From Klebsiella quasipneumoniae subsp. quasipneumoniae (GTDB lineage Bacteria; Pseudomonadota; Gammaproteobacteria; Enterobacterales; Enterobacteriaceae): DNA of 64,000 bases. Of the stretch, positions 27,277-39,194 are shown piece by piece (position 1 is the stretch's first letter; each line of letters opens with the position of its first letter). Under the pieces are notes generated by a model, which saw nothing but the letters and a program-made list of their open reading frames with translations, did no database searches and was not told where the DNA came from. Location of the stretch: NCBI RefSeq assembly GCF_020525925.1, contig NZ_CP084876.1:3658001-3722000 (forward strand), given 5' to 3'. A program made the translations under genes and the position numbers.

Positions 27277-28370
<1,094 letters not shown>

Positions 28371-28519
28371 TTTACATCCCGGTAATGCAAAAAAAGGTTA
28401 GAGCTTTCAAACTTCGCTACTATACGCGCGGGAAAGGTGGTTTGGAATGGGGGAAAGTAAACGGGGAGTAAATTTTTATGGGCTTATGCAAGCCCATAGC
28501 ATTAACAGAGATCTCTTAT

Positions 28520-28804
28520 TCAAAAGAAGAAAAAGAAGAGACCTAAAGCGAGCACGATATCAGCGATAAGCGGACAAAAAATCCCCTGCCAGTGAACGGC
28601 ACGCGGGCGGAAGCCCACGCCGTGAATTACGCCGCTGCAAACCGCCCACATCAGCAAGAAACCGTGCCAGATTTCCAGCTCGCTGGTCTTCGCGGCAAAG
28701 CGCGACGGATCCCAGAAAATGCAGCCTGCCAGCAGCAGCGCCATCAACAAGGAAAGCGCCCTTAACGGGCGCTTGTCCATTATCGCATACATATACTTTA
28801 TCAT
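28520..28804 (-). CDS. ybgE: Cyd operon membrane protein YbgE
   Basis: 94 residues with three hydrophobic helices: ALSLLMALLLAGCIFW, FLLMWAVCSGVIHGVGF and LIADIVLALGLFFFFF. It matches YbgE, the small inner-membrane protein that follows cydABX in enteric bacteria; its exact role with cytochrome bd is unsettled. A GAGG sequence 8 nt upstream supports the start. An ERIC element separates it from cydX, and 149 nt separate it from ybgC. Confidence 0.9.
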   Translation of the reverse strand: MIKYMYAIMDKRPLRALSLLMALLLAGCIFWDPSRFAAKTSELEIWHGFLLMWAVCSGVIHGVGFRPRAVHWQGIFCPLIADIVLALGLFFFFF

Positions 28805-28817
28805 TCACATCGCCTCT

Positions 28818-28915
28818 TTGTTGGCTACGTCTGCTTACCCCAGTCACTTACTGGTGTAAGCTCCTGGGGATTCACAGACTTGCCGCCTCGATGCAACCCG
28901 AATGATTTCGTATAT
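28818..28915. repeat. ERIC element between cydX and ybgE
   Basis: Contains the conserved ERIC core: TACCCCAGTCACTTACT followed by GTAAGCTCCTGGGGATTCAC. It is an imperfect palindrome of about 100 bp, shorter than the 127-bp consensus. It lies inside the cydABX-ybgE transcript, 13 nt from ybgE. Confidence 0.85.
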
Positions 28916-28934
28916 CGCATCACGATAATACTCA

Positions 28935-29048
28935 TCAGTGTTCTTCTTTACCTGCTTTGGTGGCTTCCACGTGCTCAAGCGCCAGCGCGGTAATCACCCC
29001 AAAGGCACAGGCAAGAAGCGTTCCCAAAATCCATGCGAAGTACCACAT
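28935..29048 (-). CDS. cydX: Cytochrome bd-I small subunit CydX
   Basis: 37 residues, MWYFAWILGTLLACAFGVIT then ALALEHVEATKAGKEEH. One transmembrane helix and the conserved Trp2, Tyr3 and Glu25 pattern. It packs against CydA and stabilises the haem groups of the oxidase. It begins 15 nt after cydB with AAGGAG upstream. Too short for most automatic calls but fully conserved. Confidence 0.95.
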   Translation of the reverse strand: MWYFAWILGTLLACAFGVITALALEHVEATKAGKEEH

Positions 29049-29063
29049 ATATAGCTCCTTACC

Positions 29064-30203
29064 TTAGTACAGCGAGTGGGTGTTCTTTTCGATGTCTTCA
29101 CGGGTGATGCGGCCAAACATCTTCCAGTAACACCAGCTGGTGTAGCCCAGAATGATCGGCACGAAGACAATCGCCACGTAGGTCATCAGGTTCAGCGTCC
29201 GCTGGCTGGAGGTCGCGTCCCACATCGTCAGGCTGGCGTTCAGCATGGTGCTGGACGGCATGATGAACGGGAACATCGCGATACCGGCAGTCAGAATGAT
29301 GCAGGCCAGGGTCAGCGAGGAGAACAGGAATGCCCAGGCGCCTTTATCCGCTTTGGTCGAAACGACGGTCAGCAGCGGCAGCACCACGCCCAGGGCAGGG
29401 ATCGCCCACAGCGCTGGCATATTGTTAAAGTTCACCATCCACGCGCCAGCCTCACGCACCACTTCTTTGGTCAGCGGGTTAGACGGGCCGGTATGGTCAA
29501 TCACCGATTTCACCACATAGCCGTCGATGCCGTAGTAGACCCACACGCCCGCCAGCGCGAAGCAGACCAGCGTCACCAGCGCCGCCACCGTGGAGACGGT
29601 GCGGGTGCGCAGATGCAGTTCGCCTACGGTACGCATCTGCAGGTAGGTCGCGCCCTGGGTGAGGATCATCGCCACGCTGACGATACCGGCCAGCAGACCA
29701 AACGGGTTCAGCAGCTGGAAGAAGTTACCGGTATAGAACAGACGCAGGTATTCGTCGACATGGAACGGCACGCCCTGCAGCAGGTTGCCGAAGGCCACGC
29801 CAATCACCAGCGGCGGCACGAAGCTGCCGATGAAGATGCCCCAGTCCCACATGTTGCGCCAGCGGGTGTCCTCGATCTTGGAACGGTAGTCGAAACCGAC
29901 CGGACGGAAGAACAACGAGGCCAGCACCAGAATCATCGCCACATAGAAACCGGAGAACGCCGCGGCGTAGACCATCGGCCAGGCAGCGAACAGCGCGCCG
30001 CCGGCGGTGATCAGCCACACCTGGTTACCGTCCCAGTGCGGGGCGATGGCGTTGATCATAATCCGACGCTCGGTGTCGTTACGGCCGAGGAAGCGGGTGA
30101 GCATGCCCACCCCCATGTCGAACCCGTCGGCGACGGCGAAGCCAATCAGCAGGATGCCAATCAGCAGCCACCAGATAAAACGCAATACTTCATAATCGAT
30201 CAT
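29064..30203 (-). CDS. cydB: Cytochrome bd-I ubiquinol oxidase subunit II
   Basis: 379 residues, eight to nine membrane helices. The N-terminal helix WWLLIGILLIGFAVADGFDMGVGML carries the conserved Asp-Gly-Phe-Asp that forms a proton path; PHWDGNQVW follows. It forms the heterodimer with CydA for high-affinity O2 reduction without proton pumping. It lies 15 nt after cydA. Confidence 0.97.
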   Translation of the reverse strand: MIDYEVLRFIWWLLIGILLIGFAVADGFDMGVGMLTRFLGRNDTERRIMINAIAPHWDGNQVWLITAGGALFAAWPMVYAAAFSGFYVAMILVLASLFFRPVGFDYRSKIEDTRWRNMWDWGIFIGSFVPPLVIGVAFGNLLQGVPFHVDEYLRLFYTGNFFQLLNPFGLLAGIVSVAMILTQGATYLQMRTVGELHLRTRTVSTVAALVTLVCFALAGVWVYYGIDGYVVKSVIDHTGPSNPLTKEVVREAGAWMVNFNNMPALWAIPALGVVLPLLTVVSTKADKGAWAFLFSSLTLACIILTAGIAMFPFIMPSSTMLNASLTMWDATSSQRTLNLMTYVAIVFVPIILGYTSWCYWKMFGRITREDIEKNTHSLY

Positions 30204-30218
30204 TTGACGACTCCTGTC

Positions 30219-31787
30219 TTAGCGTGCCGACTGAATAGCCGCAGAGGACTGTTCAAAATGATAGCGGCCGGTTTTCAGGCTGCTAGGTCCTTTGCGGGCA
30301 AACTTGAACATCAGGAACAGTTCAGCCACCAGGAACAGCGTGTACAGACCGCAGATCAGCAACATAGAGAAGATCAGATCGCCCGCGGTCAGCGACGAGT
30401 TGGCCACCGCCGTCGGCAGGACTTCACCAATCGCCCACGGCTGACGGCCGTATTCGGCAACAAACCAGCCCGACTCCACGGCAATCCACGGCAGCGGCAG
30501 GCCATAGAACGCGGCGCGCAGCAGCCATTTTTTCTCGCCGATACGGTTACGAATCACGCTCCAGAAGGAGGCGCCGATAATCAACAGCATCAGGATGCCG
30601 CACGCCACCATGATACGGAAGGCGAAGTACAGCGGTGCGACGCTTGGAATAGAGTCTTTGGTGGCTTTGGCGATCTGCTCTTCCGTGGCGTCAGCGACGT
30701 TCGGGGTATAGCGTTTCAGCAGCAGACCATAGCCGAGATCTTTCTTCACGTTATTGAACTGGTCGCGAACGGCCTGGTCGGTGGAACCGGCGCGCAGTTG
30801 CTCCAGTAGCGCGTAGGCTTTCATGCCGTTACGGATACGCTCTTCGTGCTGAACCATCAGATCCTTCAGACCGATAACCGGCTTATCCACCGAGCGGGTG
30901 GCAATGATGCCCAGCGCGTAGGGGATCTGGATAGCGAAGTGGTTAGTTTGCGCATTCTGATCGGGAATACCAAACAGGGTAAAGGCCGCCGGCGCAGGCT
31001 GGGTTTCCCACTCTGCTTCGATAGCCGCCAGTTTGGTTTTCTGCACGTCACCCATTTCGTAACCGGATTCGTCACCCAGCACAATAACGGAGAGGATCGC
31101 CGCCATACCGAAGCTGGCTGCGATGGCGAAGGAGCGCTTAGCAAAGGCAAAGTCACGGCCTTTCAGCATGTACCAGGAGCTGATAGCCAGGATAAACATC
31201 GCACCGGTGACATAGCCAGACGCCACAGTGTGAACGAATTTCACCTGAGCAACCGGGTTGAGCACCAGTTCGGAGAAGCTGACCATCTCCATACGCATGG
31301 TTTCAAAGTTGAAGTCCGATGCGATAGGGTTCTGCATCCAGCCGTTAGCGACGAGGATCCACAGCGCGGAGAGGTTGGAGCCCAGAGCGACCAGCCAGGT
31401 GACGGCCATATGCTGAACTTTACCCAGACGATCCCAACCGAAGAAGAACAGACCTACAAAGGTGGATTCGAGGAAGAAGGCCATCAGACCTTCAATGGCC
31501 AGCGGCGCACCGAAGATATCGCCCACGTAGTGTGAGTAATACGACCAGTTAGTCCCGAACTGGAACTCCATGGTCAGACCGGTCGCCACACCCAGCGCGA
31601 AGTTGATACCAAACAACTTGCCCCAGAATTTGGTCATATCTTTATAAATCTGTTTGCCGGAAAGGACGTAGACCGTTTCCATGATGGCCAGCAGGAACGC
31701 CATACCGAGCGTCAGTGGCACAAACAGGAAGTGGTACATCGCGGTCAAGGCAAACTGTAAGCGCGACAGTTCGACTATATCTAACAT
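30219..31787 (-). CDS. cydA: Cytochrome bd-I ubiquinol oxidase subunit I
   Basis: 522 residues from [15 protein letters not shown]. His19 (AMYHFLF) binds haem b595, His186 (KFVHTVASG) haem b558, and a Met near 393 completes b558. The Q-loop (about 250-380, [19 protein letters not shown] region) is of the long enteric type. GRQPWAIG is the b595/d-site signature. It oxidises ubiquinol and reduces O2. An upstream extension to 31859 is not conserved. FNR and ArcA-type sites lie in the 828-nt upstream region. Confidence 0.97.
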   Translation of the reverse strand: MLDIVELSRLQFALTAMYHFLFVPLTLGMAFLLAIMETVYVLSGKQIYKDMTKFWGKLFGINFALGVATGLTMEFQFGTNWSYYSHYVGDIFGAPLAIEGLMAFFLESTFVGLFFFGWDRLGKVQHMAVTWLVALGSNLSALWILVANGWMQNPIASDFNFETMRMEMVSFSELVLNPVAQVKFVHTVASGYVTGAMFILAISSWYMLKGRDFAFAKRSFAIAASFGMAAILSVIVLGDESGYEMGDVQKTKLAAIEAEWETQPAPAAFTLFGIPDQNAQTNHFAIQIPYALGIIATRSVDKPVIGLKDLMVQHEERIRNGMKAYALLEQLRAGSTDQAVRDQFNNVKKDLGYGLLLKRYTPNVADATEEQIAKATKDSIPSVAPLYFAFRIMVACGILMLLIIGASFWSVIRNRIGEKKWLLRAAFYGLPLPWIAVESGWFVAEYGRQPWAIGEVLPTAVANSSLTAGDLIFSMLLICGLYTLFLVAELFLMFKFARKGPSSLKTGRYHFEQSSAAIQSAR

Positions 31788-32123
31788 CATGACTCCTTGC
31801 TCATCGCATGAAGACTCCGAAAATGAACCGAGAAGCTCTGGCTCATACGCATGCCCCAATACAAATTTTTATTTGTCGCCCGCCCGGAGCGGGTTTCAAC
31901 CGAAAGTGAAACCACGCCAGGACAAGGTTACAAATACGTTAACGAAAAACCCAATTGATTCCCCAATATATTACGCCGCAATAACCTTACAATAAATATG
32001 TTTTTATTGTTCCAGTTTTACATTTTTCGACGGTGATCAATATATAGCGAAGATGGCCGGTTTAGGCCAATTTGACTTGAGACAATTTAACGTTTTTTGA
32101 AGGATTTTTCCAAGCATTAAGTA

Positions 32124-32137
32124 TTGATATAAATCAA
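32124..32137. promoter_or_regulatory. FNR site in the cydA upstream region
   Basis: TTGAT-ATAA-ATCAA is a perfect FNR palindrome. A GTTAATTA core resembling ArcA-P binding DNA follows at 32152-32159, with another GTTAAT at about 32193. These suit micro-aerobic induction by ArcA and anaerobic repression by FNR. The gene-free stretch 31788-32539 is AT-rich and shows no coding frame. Confidence 0.75.
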
Positions 32138-32539
32138 TTTTTACTCTGCGTGTTAATTATGTAGCTCAATAAAGAATATTGGTAAACCCAATGTTAATGC
32201 TGTGTTTAAAGTATGCCTTGATTGGTTACTAAAAAGGGAAAGATGAGAATCATAGGTAATATTATTTAACGCCACAGGAAAAAAATAAAAAAAAGAGCCG
32301 ATCCGATTAATGCTAGACCGCTCACAGTATTTTTTCCTGCTTTCTTCTCCCCTCCCCCACTCTTTTTTTTACTGTCTGTTTCGTTACCCTGCGGTACGAC
32401 CAGGGCAAATTTTCATTTCCGACAACCGCGCGTCGATAATATTTATGAAATAATTCATAAAATCAATATGATAGATAAGGTTTTTGCCAAACGCAGGGTT
32501 TGCTGACGCAGCGGCTTTCGGAACAAGCGGACAACGGCC

Positions 32540-32565
32540 AAAAAAAAGGCCACCTGACGGTGGCC
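32540..32565 (-). terminator. Terminator of the sdh-suc operon
   Basis: On the minus strand GGCCACC-GTCA-GGTGGCC followed by eight U, 51 nt past the sucD stop. Confidence 0.92.
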
Positions 32566-32615
32566 AACCATGTCGAAATCGGACAGATTTCTGCTTGCGG
32601 ATAAGCAGAGAGGGT

Positions 32616-33485
32616 TTACTTGATGATAGCTTTCAGCGCTTCGCCGATATCGGCCAGGCTGCGAACGGTTTTCACACCGGCTGCTTCCAGGGCTGCGAAT
32701 TTCTCATCGGCAGTACCTTTACCGCCAGCGATGATGGCGCCAGCATGGCCCATACGCTTGCCCTTCGGCGCGGTCACGCCCGCGATGTAACCGACAACCG
32801 GCTTGGTCACGTGCTCTTTGATGTAGGCAGCCGCTTCTTCTTCCGCGCTACCGCCGATCTCACCGATCATCACAATCGCTTCGGTCTGCGGGTCTTCCTG
32901 GAACAGCTTCAGGATATCGATGAAGTTAGAGCCCGGGATCGGGTCGCCGCCGATACCGACGCAGGTAGACTGACCGAAGCCGTAGTCGGTGGTCTGCTTA
33001 ACTGCTTCATAGGTCAGGGTACCGGAACGGGAAACGATGCCCACTTTACCCGGCTTGTGAATGTGACCCGGCATGATGCCGATTTTGCATTCGCCCGGAG
33101 TGATCACGCCCGGGCAGTTCGGCCCGATCATGCGCACGCCCGCTTCGTCGAGCTTCACTTTCACGGTCAGCATATCCAGCGTCGGGATACCTTCGGTGAT
33201 GGTGATAATCAGCTTAATGCCAGCATCGATAGCTTCCAGAATAGAATCTTTGCAGAACGGCGCCGGAACGTAGATGACGGATGCGGTTGCGCCGGTGGCT
33301 TCGACCGCTTCGCGAACGGTATTGAATACCGGCAGGCCCAGATGCGTGGTGCCGCCTTTGCCCGGGGTGACGCCGCCGACCATTTGCGTACCGTAAGCGA
33401 TGGCTTGTTCAGAGTGGAATGTGCCCTGGCTACCGGTGAAACCCTGGCAGATAACCTTGGTGTCTTTATTAATTAAAACGGACAT
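32616..33485 (-). CDS. sucD: Succinyl-CoA synthetase alpha subunit
   Basis: 289 residues. CoA-binding Rossmann domain with [17 protein letters not shown] at residues 13-29; the phosphohistidine is in [10 protein letters not shown] (His246). [14 protein letters not shown] is the second family signature. It pairs with SucC to convert succinyl-CoA to succinate with ATP formation. The ATG overlaps the sucC stop by one base. Confidence 0.98.
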   Translation of the reverse strand: MSVLINKDTKVICQGFTGSQGTFHSEQAIAYGTQMVGGVTPGKGGTTHLGLPVFNTVREAVEATGATASVIYVPAPFCKDSILEAIDAGIKLIITITEGIPTLDMLTVKVKLDEAGVRMIGPNCPGVITPGECKIGIMPGHIHKPGKVGIVSRSGTLTYEAVKQTTDYGFGQSTCVGIGGDPIPGSNFIDILKLFQEDPQTEAIVMIGEIGGSAEEEAAAYIKEHVTKPVVGYIAGVTAPKGKRMGHAGAIIAGGKGTADEKFAALEAAGVKTVRSLADIGEALKAIIK

Positions 33486-34651
33486 TATTTCCCCTCCACT
33501 GCGGCAACAACCTGCTGAGCTGCATCCGTCAGACTTTTCGCTGCAATAATATTCAGGCCGCTGTCAGCCAGTTTCTTCGCGCCCAGTTCGGCGTTGTTAC
33601 CTTCCAGACGAACCACGACCGGAACGTTAACCCCAACTTCCGCTACCGCACCGATGATGCCGTCAGCGATCAGGTCGCAACGTACGATACCGCCGAAGAT
33701 GTTCACCAGCACCGCTTTCACGTTGTCATCAGAGAGGATGATTTTGAACGCTTCGGTGACGCGCTCTTTGGTCGCACCGCCGCCCACGTCGAGGAAGTTA
33801 GCCGGTTCGCCGCCGTGCAGTTTAACGATGTCCATGGTACCCATCGCCAGGCCTGCGCCGTTAACCATGCAGCCGATGTTGCCGTCCAGCGCGACGTAGT
33901 TCAGTTCCCACTGCGCCGCCTGCGCTTCACGCGGATCTTCCTGCGACTGGTCGCGCATTTCGCGCAGATCCGGCTGGCGGAACAGCGCGTTGCCGTCAGC
34001 GCCCAGTTTGCCGTCGAGGCAGATCAGGTCGCCCTGCTTAGTGATAACCAGCGGGTTGATTTCGATCAGCGCCAGGTCGCGCTCCAGGAAAATGGTCGCC
34101 AGGCCCATGAAGATCTTGGTGAACTGCTGAACCTGTTTACCTTCCAGACCCAGTTTGAACGCCAGTTCACGACCTTGATAAGGCATCGGGCCCGCCAGCG
34201 GATCGATGGCGATCTTGTGGATCAGGTGCGGGGTCTCTTCCGCCACTTTTTCGATTTCCACGCCGCCTTCGGTAGAGGCCATGAACACTACGCGACGGGA
34301 GCTACGGTCAACGACCGCGCCCAGGTACAGCTCTTTGTCAATATCGGTCGCCGCTTCAACCAGGATCTGGTTAACCGGCTGGCCGTTCGCATCTGTTTGA
34401 TAGGTCACCAGACGTTTGCCCAGCCAGTGCTCGGCAAATGCGCGGATCTCTTCTTTGCTCTTCACCACTTTCACACCGCCCGCTTTGCCGCGGCCACCAG
34501 CGTGAACCTGACATTTCACTACCCACGGACCCGCGCCGATTTTTGAAGCGGCTTCTTCTGCTTCACGCGGAGTAGTACAGGCATAACCCACCGGCGCCGG
34601 TAAGCCATAGCGGGCAAAAAGTTGTTTTGCCTGATATTCATGTAAGTTCAT
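33485..34651 (-). CDS. sucC: Succinyl-CoA synthetase beta subunit
   Basis: 388 residues. N-terminal ATP-grasp domain ([31 protein letters not shown]) and C-terminal CoA-ligase domain ([29 protein letters not shown]). It binds nucleotide and succinate. Stop and sucD start overlap as TAATG. A REP element sits in the 103-nt gap before it. Confidence 0.98.
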   Translation of the reverse strand: MNLHEYQAKQLFARYGLPAPVGYACTTPREAEEAASKIGAGPWVVKCQVHAGGRGKAGGVKVVKSKEEIRAFAEHWLGKRLVTYQTDANGQPVNQILVEAATDIDKELYLGAVVDRSSRRVVFMASTEGGVEIEKVAEETPHLIHKIAIDPLAGPMPYQGRELAFKLGLEGKQVQQFTKIFMGLATIFLERDLALIEINPLVITKQGDLICLDGKLGADGNALFRQPDLREMRDQSQEDPREAQAAQWELNYVALDGNIGCMVNGAGLAMGTMDIVKLHGGEPANFLDVGGGATKERVTEAFKIILSDDNVKAVLVNIFGGIVRCDLIADGIIGAVAEVGVNVPVVVRLEGNNAELGAKKLADSGLNIIAAKSLTDAAQQVVAAVEGK

Positions 34652-34692
34652 GTGTTCAGTCCATCCTTCAGGGTGTAATTATCTTTAAACCT

Positions 34693-34733
34693 GTAGGCCT
34701 GATAACGGCGTTAACGCGTGTTATCCGGCCTAC
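34693..34733. repeat. REP element between sucB and sucC
   Basis: GTAGGCCTGATAACG-N-CGTTAACGCG followed by TTATCCGGCCTAC: a 41-bp imperfect palindrome of the REP/PU class, placed within the suc transcript. Confidence 0.8.
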
Positions 34734-34754
34734 GGTAGGTAATACGCTTGCTGA

Positions 34755-35981
34755 CTACACGTCCAGCAGCAGACGGGTCGGATCTTCCAGCAGCTCTTTA
34801 ATCGCCACCAGGAAGCCTACCGATTCACGTCCGTCGATCAGACGGTGGTCGTAGGAGAGCGCCAGGTACATCATCGGCAGGATCTCTACCTTGCCATTCA
34901 CCGCCATCGGACGGTCTTTAATGGCATGCATACCCAGGATGGCGCTCTGCGGTGGGTTGATGATCGGCGTGGACATCAGGGAGCCGAACACGCCGCCGTT
35001 GGTAATGGTGAAGTTACCGCCGGTCAGGTCGTCTACGGTCAGCTTGCCGTCACGGCCTTTCACCGCCAACTCTTTAATATTCTTTTCGATATCCGCCATG
35101 CCCAGCAGGTCAACGTCACGCAGAACCGGGGTGACCAGGCCGCGTGGAGTGGATACGGCCATGCTGACGTCGAAGTAGTTGTGGTACACCACGTCGTCGC
35201 CATCGATAGAGGCGTTCACTTCCGGATAGCGTTTCAGCGCTTCCACGACCGCTTTCACGTAGAAGGACATAAAGCCCAGACGGATGCCGTGACGTTTTTC
35301 GAACGCGTCGCCGTACTGCTTACGCAGATCCATGATTGGCTTCATGTTGACTTCGTTGAACGTGGTCAGCATGGCGGTGGAGTTTTTCGCTTCCAGCAGA
35401 CGCTCGGCCACGCGTTTACGCAGGCGGGTCATCGGGACGCGTTTTTCAGAGCGGTGGCCCAGCTGCGGCGCCGGCGCGGCTGCCGGGGCAGCGGCTGGCG
35501 CTTTGGCTTCTGCCGCCGCCGGGGCTTTCGCCAGATGTTTCTCGACATCTTCGCGGGTCAGGCGGCCGCCGACGCCGGTGCCTTTGATGGCCGCCGCGTC
35601 GAGGTTGTGTTCAGCCAGCAGACGACGGATCGCCGGGCTCAGCGCATCGTTGTTCTGCTCTTCCAGAGAGGCCTGCTGACGCTGCGCCGGCGTGGACGCT
35701 TTCGCATCGGCTTTTTCGCTGCTTTCTTTACCTGCGCTGTTACCTTCGCGCAGGCGGCCAAGGATCTGGCGAGACAGGACGGTAGCGCCCTCGTCTTCCA
35801 GCACTGCATCCAGAATGCCGTCCGCTGATGCCGGTACTTCCAGTACCACTTTGTCAGTTTCGATTTCGACCAGGACTTCGTCACGGACGACCGCGTCGCC
35901 CGGTTTTTTGTGCCAGGTGGCGACGGTTGCGTCAGCTACGGACTCAGGCAGGTCGGGAACCAGAATATCTACGCTACTCAT
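34755..35981 (-). CDS. sucB: 2-oxoglutarate dehydrogenase E2 (dihydrolipoyl succinyltransferase)
   Basis: 408 residues. Residues 1-80 are one lipoyl domain with the lipoylated Lys in [13 protein letters not shown]. An Ala/Pro linker surrounds the E1/E3-binding domain ([22 protein letters not shown]). Residues 180-408 are the catalytic core with the active-site [11 protein letters not shown]. It forms the 24-mer core of the complex. It lies 14 nt after sucA. Confidence 0.98.
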   Translation of the reverse strand: MSSVDILVPDLPESVADATVATWHKKPGDAVVRDEVLVEIETDKVVLEVPASADGILDAVLEDEGATVLSRQILGRLREGNSAGKESSEKADAKASTPAQRQQASLEEQNNDALSPAIRRLLAEHNLDAAAIKGTGVGGRLTREDVEKHLAKAPAAAEAKAPAAAPAAAPAPQLGHRSEKRVPMTRLRKRVAERLLEAKNSTAMLTTFNEVNMKPIMDLRKQYGDAFEKRHGIRLGFMSFYVKAVVEALKRYPEVNASIDGDDVVYHNYFDVSMAVSTPRGLVTPVLRDVDLLGMADIEKNIKELAVKGRDGKLTVDDLTGGNFTITNGGVFGSLMSTPIINPPQSAILGMHAIKDRPMAVNGKVEILPMMYLALSYDHRLIDGRESVGFLVAIKELLEDPTRLLLDV

Positions 35982-35995
35982 TGTGTATCCTTTAA

Positions 35996-38803
35996 TTAAT
36001 CGACGTTCAGCGCGTCATTGACCAGATCTTGTTGCTGTTTCTGGTGAACGGACATATACCCTACCGCCGGAGAGGCGGAGGCCGGGCGGCCTGCATAACG
36101 CAGAGAGGCCCCAAACGGAATCACTTCACGGAAGTGATGCTGGCTGCAGTACCATGCGCCCTGGTTGAGCGGCTCTTCCTGGCACCAGACAAAATCATGT
36201 ACGTGCGCATACGCTTTCAGCGCATCCTGCACCGCCTGATGCGGGAACGGATAGAGCTGCTCGATACGAACGATAGCGACATCTTTTTGCTCGTTTTTAC
36301 GGCGCTGTTCCAGCAGGTCGTAGTAAACCTTACCAGAGCACAGCACCACGCGCTTCACAGCCTGCGGATCAAGTTGATCGATTTCACCGATGGCCGGCAG
36401 GAAAGTGCCGTTCGCCAGCTCATCCATGCTGGAGACCGCCAGCGGATGACGCAGCAGCGACTTCGGCGACATCACCACCAGCGGACGACGCATACCGCGC
36501 AGCGCCTGACGACGCAGCATGTGGTACACCTGCGCCGGCGTGGACGGCACGCATACCTGCATATTCTGCTCAGCGCACAGCTGCAGATAACGCTCCAGAC
36601 GGGCGGAGGAGTGCTCCGGGCCCTGGCCTTCGTAGCCGTGCGGCAGGAGCATCACCAGGCCGCACATCCGGCCCCACTTCTGCTCACCGGAGGAGATGAA
36701 CTGGTCGATCACCACCTGCGCGCCGTTGGCGAAGTCGCCAAACTGCGCTTCCCAGATGGTCAGAGTACGCGGCTCTGCGGTGGCGTAACCATATTCAAAC
36801 GCCAGCACCGCTTCTTCAGACAGCACGGAGTCCCAAACGCGGAACTGGCCCTGACCGTTATGGACATGCTGCAGCGGGGTGTAGGTTGAACCATTGGTCT
36901 GGTTATGGATCACCGCATGACGGTGGAAGAAGGTGCCGCGACCGGAGTCTTCCCCGGACAGACGCACCGGAATACCTTCGTCAACCAGCGTGGCGTAGGC
37001 CAGGTTTTCAGCGCCGCCCCAATCGAACAGCTTCTCACCTGCCGCCATCGCCTGGCGGTCGGCGTAAATTTTCGCCACGCGGGACTGCATTTCGATACCT
37101 TCCGGCACCGTGCTGATGCGTTTGGCCAGCTCCTGCAGACGCTTCGGCTCCACTTTATCCGGATAGCTCTCGTCCCACTCATGGTTGAGGTACGGCGACC
37201 AGGTAAAGGAGTGCATGTTCATCGGACGCCATTCCTTCACCACGCATTCGCCGGCATCCAGCGCATCGCGGTAGAGGTTAACCTGCTCGGTAGCATCTTC
37301 CAGGGTCGCGACCTTGTCCTGCTCCAGCTTGTCAGCATAGATTTTGCGCGGAGTCGGGTGCTTTTTGATCTTCTGATACATCAGCGGCTGGGTTGCGCTC
37401 GGCTCATCGGCTTCGTTATGGCCGTGACGGCGGTAGCACACCAGGTCGATGAAGACATCGCGTTTGAAGGTATTGCGGAAATCCAGCGCCAGACGGGTGA
37501 CGAAAGCGACCGCTTCCGGGTCGTCGGCGTTGACGTGGAAAATCGGCGCCTGCACCATTTTACCGATGTCGGTGCAGTACGGGGTCGAACGCGCATCCAG
37601 CGGGTTAGAGGTCGTGAAGCCCACCTGGTTGTTGATAACGATGCGCACGGTCCCGCCCACTTCGTAACCGCGGGCTTTGGACATGTTCAGGGTTTCCTGA
37701 ACCACGCCCTGACCGGTCACCGCGGCGTCGCCGTGGATAGTGATCGGCAGAACCTTGTTGCTGCTCGGCTCGTCCAGACGATCCAGACGGGCGCGTACGG
37801 AACCGATCACCACCGGGCTGACGATCTCGAGGTGCGACGGGTTAAACGCCAGCGCCAGGTGCACCAGACCGCCTTCGGTTTCTATATCGGAAGAGAAGCC
37901 CATGTGGTACTTCACATCGCCGGTACCGAGGTGTTCTTTATGTTTGCCGGCAAACTCGTCGAACAGGTCCTGCGGTTTTTTACCCAGCACGTTGACCAGC
38001 ACGTTGAGACGGCCACGGTGCGCCATGCCCAGCACCACTTCACGGGTGCCGCTCTTACCCGCATGGCGGATCATCTCTTTGAGCATGGGGATCAGGGCGT
38101 CGCCACCCTCCAGCGAGAAGCGCTTCGCCCCCGGGAATTTGGCGCCGAGGTAGCGCTCCAGCCCTTCCGCGGCAGTCAGTTCGCCGAGGAAACGCTTTTT
38201 CTCTTCCGCGGTAAAGCTCGCTTTGCCGGCTACCGATTCAATGCGCTGCTGGATCCAGCGTTTTTCTTCGGTAGAGGTGATATGCATGTATTCCGCGCCG
38301 ATGGAGCCGCAGTAGGTTTGCTTAAGGGCGGCAATCAGCTCGCCCAGCTTCATCGTGTCTTTACCGATGGCAAATGAACCTACGTTATAGCTTTCCTGGA
38401 AATCGGCCTCGGTCAGATCGTGGTAGGCCGGATCGAGATCCGCCACTCTCTCTTGCTTCCACAGCCCCAGCGGATCGAGATTCGCATGCTGGTGGCCACG
38501 GAAACGGTATGCGTTGATGAGCTGCAGGACTTTAACCTGCTTCACATTGGTGTCTGGGTCGGAAATCGAAGAAGTGTAACGTGAGGCATCCTTCGCCAGT
38601 CGACGGAAATAATCACGCGTTTTGGAATGAAATTGATCCGGTTTAACTCCGGTGCCAGGTAACTGCTGGAACATTGAACGCCAGTTGGCGTCAACAGAGT
38701 CAGGATCGGTTAAGAAGTCTTCATAGAGCTGTTCTATCCAGCTCTGGTTCGAACCAGAGAGGTAAGAAGAGTCCAGCCAGGCTTTCATTGCGCCGTTCTG
38801 CAT
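35996..38803 (-). CDS. sucA: 2-oxoglutarate dehydrogenase E1
   Basis: 935 residues. The N-terminal helix ([19 protein letters not shown]) tethers E2. Thiamine-diphosphate domain with [11 protein letters not shown] and the GDAAVTGQG...NNQVGFTT motif; [12 protein letters not shown] follows. It decarboxylates 2-oxoglutarate and succinylates SucB lipoate. It begins sucABCD; the 391-nt gap to sdhB carries an ERIC-like palindrome and a BIME. Confidence 0.98.
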   Translation of the reverse strand: MQNGAMKAWLDSSYLSGSNQSWIEQLYEDFLTDPDSVDANWRSMFQQLPGTGVKPDQFHSKTRDYFRRLAKDASRYTSSISDPDTNVKQVKVLQLINAYRFRGHQHANLDPLGLWKQERVADLDPAYHDLTEADFQESYNVGSFAIGKDTMKLGELIAALKQTYCGSIGAEYMHITSTEEKRWIQQRIESVAGKASFTAEEKKRFLGELTAAEGLERYLGAKFPGAKRFSLEGGDALIPMLKEMIRHAGKSGTREVVLGMAHRGRLNVLVNVLGKKPQDLFDEFAGKHKEHLGTGDVKYHMGFSSDIETEGGLVHLALAFNPSHLEIVSPVVIGSVRARLDRLDEPSSNKVLPITIHGDAAVTGQGVVQETLNMSKARGYEVGGTVRIVINNQVGFTTSNPLDARSTPYCTDIGKMVQAPIFHVNADDPEAVAFVTRLALDFRNTFKRDVFIDLVCYRRHGHNEADEPSATQPLMYQKIKKHPTPRKIYADKLEQDKVATLEDATEQVNLYRDALDAGECVVKEWRPMNMHSFTWSPYLNHEWDESYPDKVEPKRLQELAKRISTVPEGIEMQSRVAKIYADRQAMAAGEKLFDWGGAENLAYATLVDEGIPVRLSGEDSGRGTFFHRHAVIHNQTNGSTYTPLQHVHNGQGQFRVWDSVLSEEAVLAFEYGYATAEPRTLTIWEAQFGDFANGAQVVIDQFISSGEQKWGRMCGLVMLLPHGYEGQGPEHSSARLERYLQLCAEQNMQVCVPSTPAQVYHMLRRQALRGMRRPLVVMSPKSLLRHPLAVSSMDELANGTFLPAIGEIDQLDPQAVKRVVLCSGKVYYDLLEQRRKNEQKDVAIVRIEQLYPFPHQAVQDALKAYAHVHDFVWCQEEPLNQGAWYCSQHHFREVIPFGASLRYAGRPASASPAVGYMSVHQKQQQDLVNDALNVD

Positions 38804-38921
38804 CGTGATCCCTTAAGCATTCATATGCTTATTTCGCCGTAGAAACTACCACGCACACCGAGTGCACGTGCCGGGGTTCACTTGTTGCGGACGAGTTGTG
38901 GTTTCTATCCGCTAAGGAACC

Positions 38922-39084
38922 TTTAAAAACTGCCATTAATCTTCGGCGTTCAGGCTGCGGTTGCGTTAGCTGCCTTCACTTACCCCGGTCATATAGTTCA
39001 CTATGCTCCCGGGGATGCGTTCAGTTGCCGCCTTACCTCGCTCTGAACGCCTTGATTACTGGTACATATTTGGCGGTTTTTAAA
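38922..39084. repeat. 163-bp ERIC-like palindromic element between sdhB and sucA
   Basis: Ends TTTAAAAACTGCCA and TGGCGGTTTTTAAA are inverted, 13 of 14 matching. Inner segments GGCGTTCAG and CTGAACGCC also pair. The centre TTACCCCGGTCA...CTATGCTCCCGGGGAT resembles the ERIC core. The whole can fold as one long interrupted stem. Confidence 0.65.
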
Positions 39085-39103
39085 GATTTCCTGCTATATC
39101 TAT

Positions 39104-39183
39104 TGCCTGATGGCGCTTCGCTTATCAGGCCTACAAAATATGCTCCTGTAGGCCGGATAAGACGTTTACGTCGCCATCCGGCA
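39104..39183. repeat. BIME: two inverted REP sequences
   Basis: TTGCCTGATGGCGCTTCG-CTTATCAGGCCTAC at 39104-39134 and GTAGGCCGGATAAGACG...CGCCATCCGGCA at 39148-39183. This head-to-head REP pair is typical of enteric intergenic regions and lies 12 nt after the sdhB stop. Confidence 0.9.
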
Positions 39184-39194
39184 ACTAAAACAAC

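Noticed and set aside
29076..30809. 577-codon open frame opposite cydB and cydA
   Set aside because: Antisense frame kept open by GC-biased third positions of real genes; no ribosome site or recognisable domain.
36905..38377. 490-codon open frame opposite sucA
   Set aside because: Same antisense artefact; sucA is intact over the whole stretch.
38804..38921. Possible small gene between sucA and the ERIC-like element
   Set aside because: No start, ribosome site and stop in a sensible frame; likely the leader of sucA.
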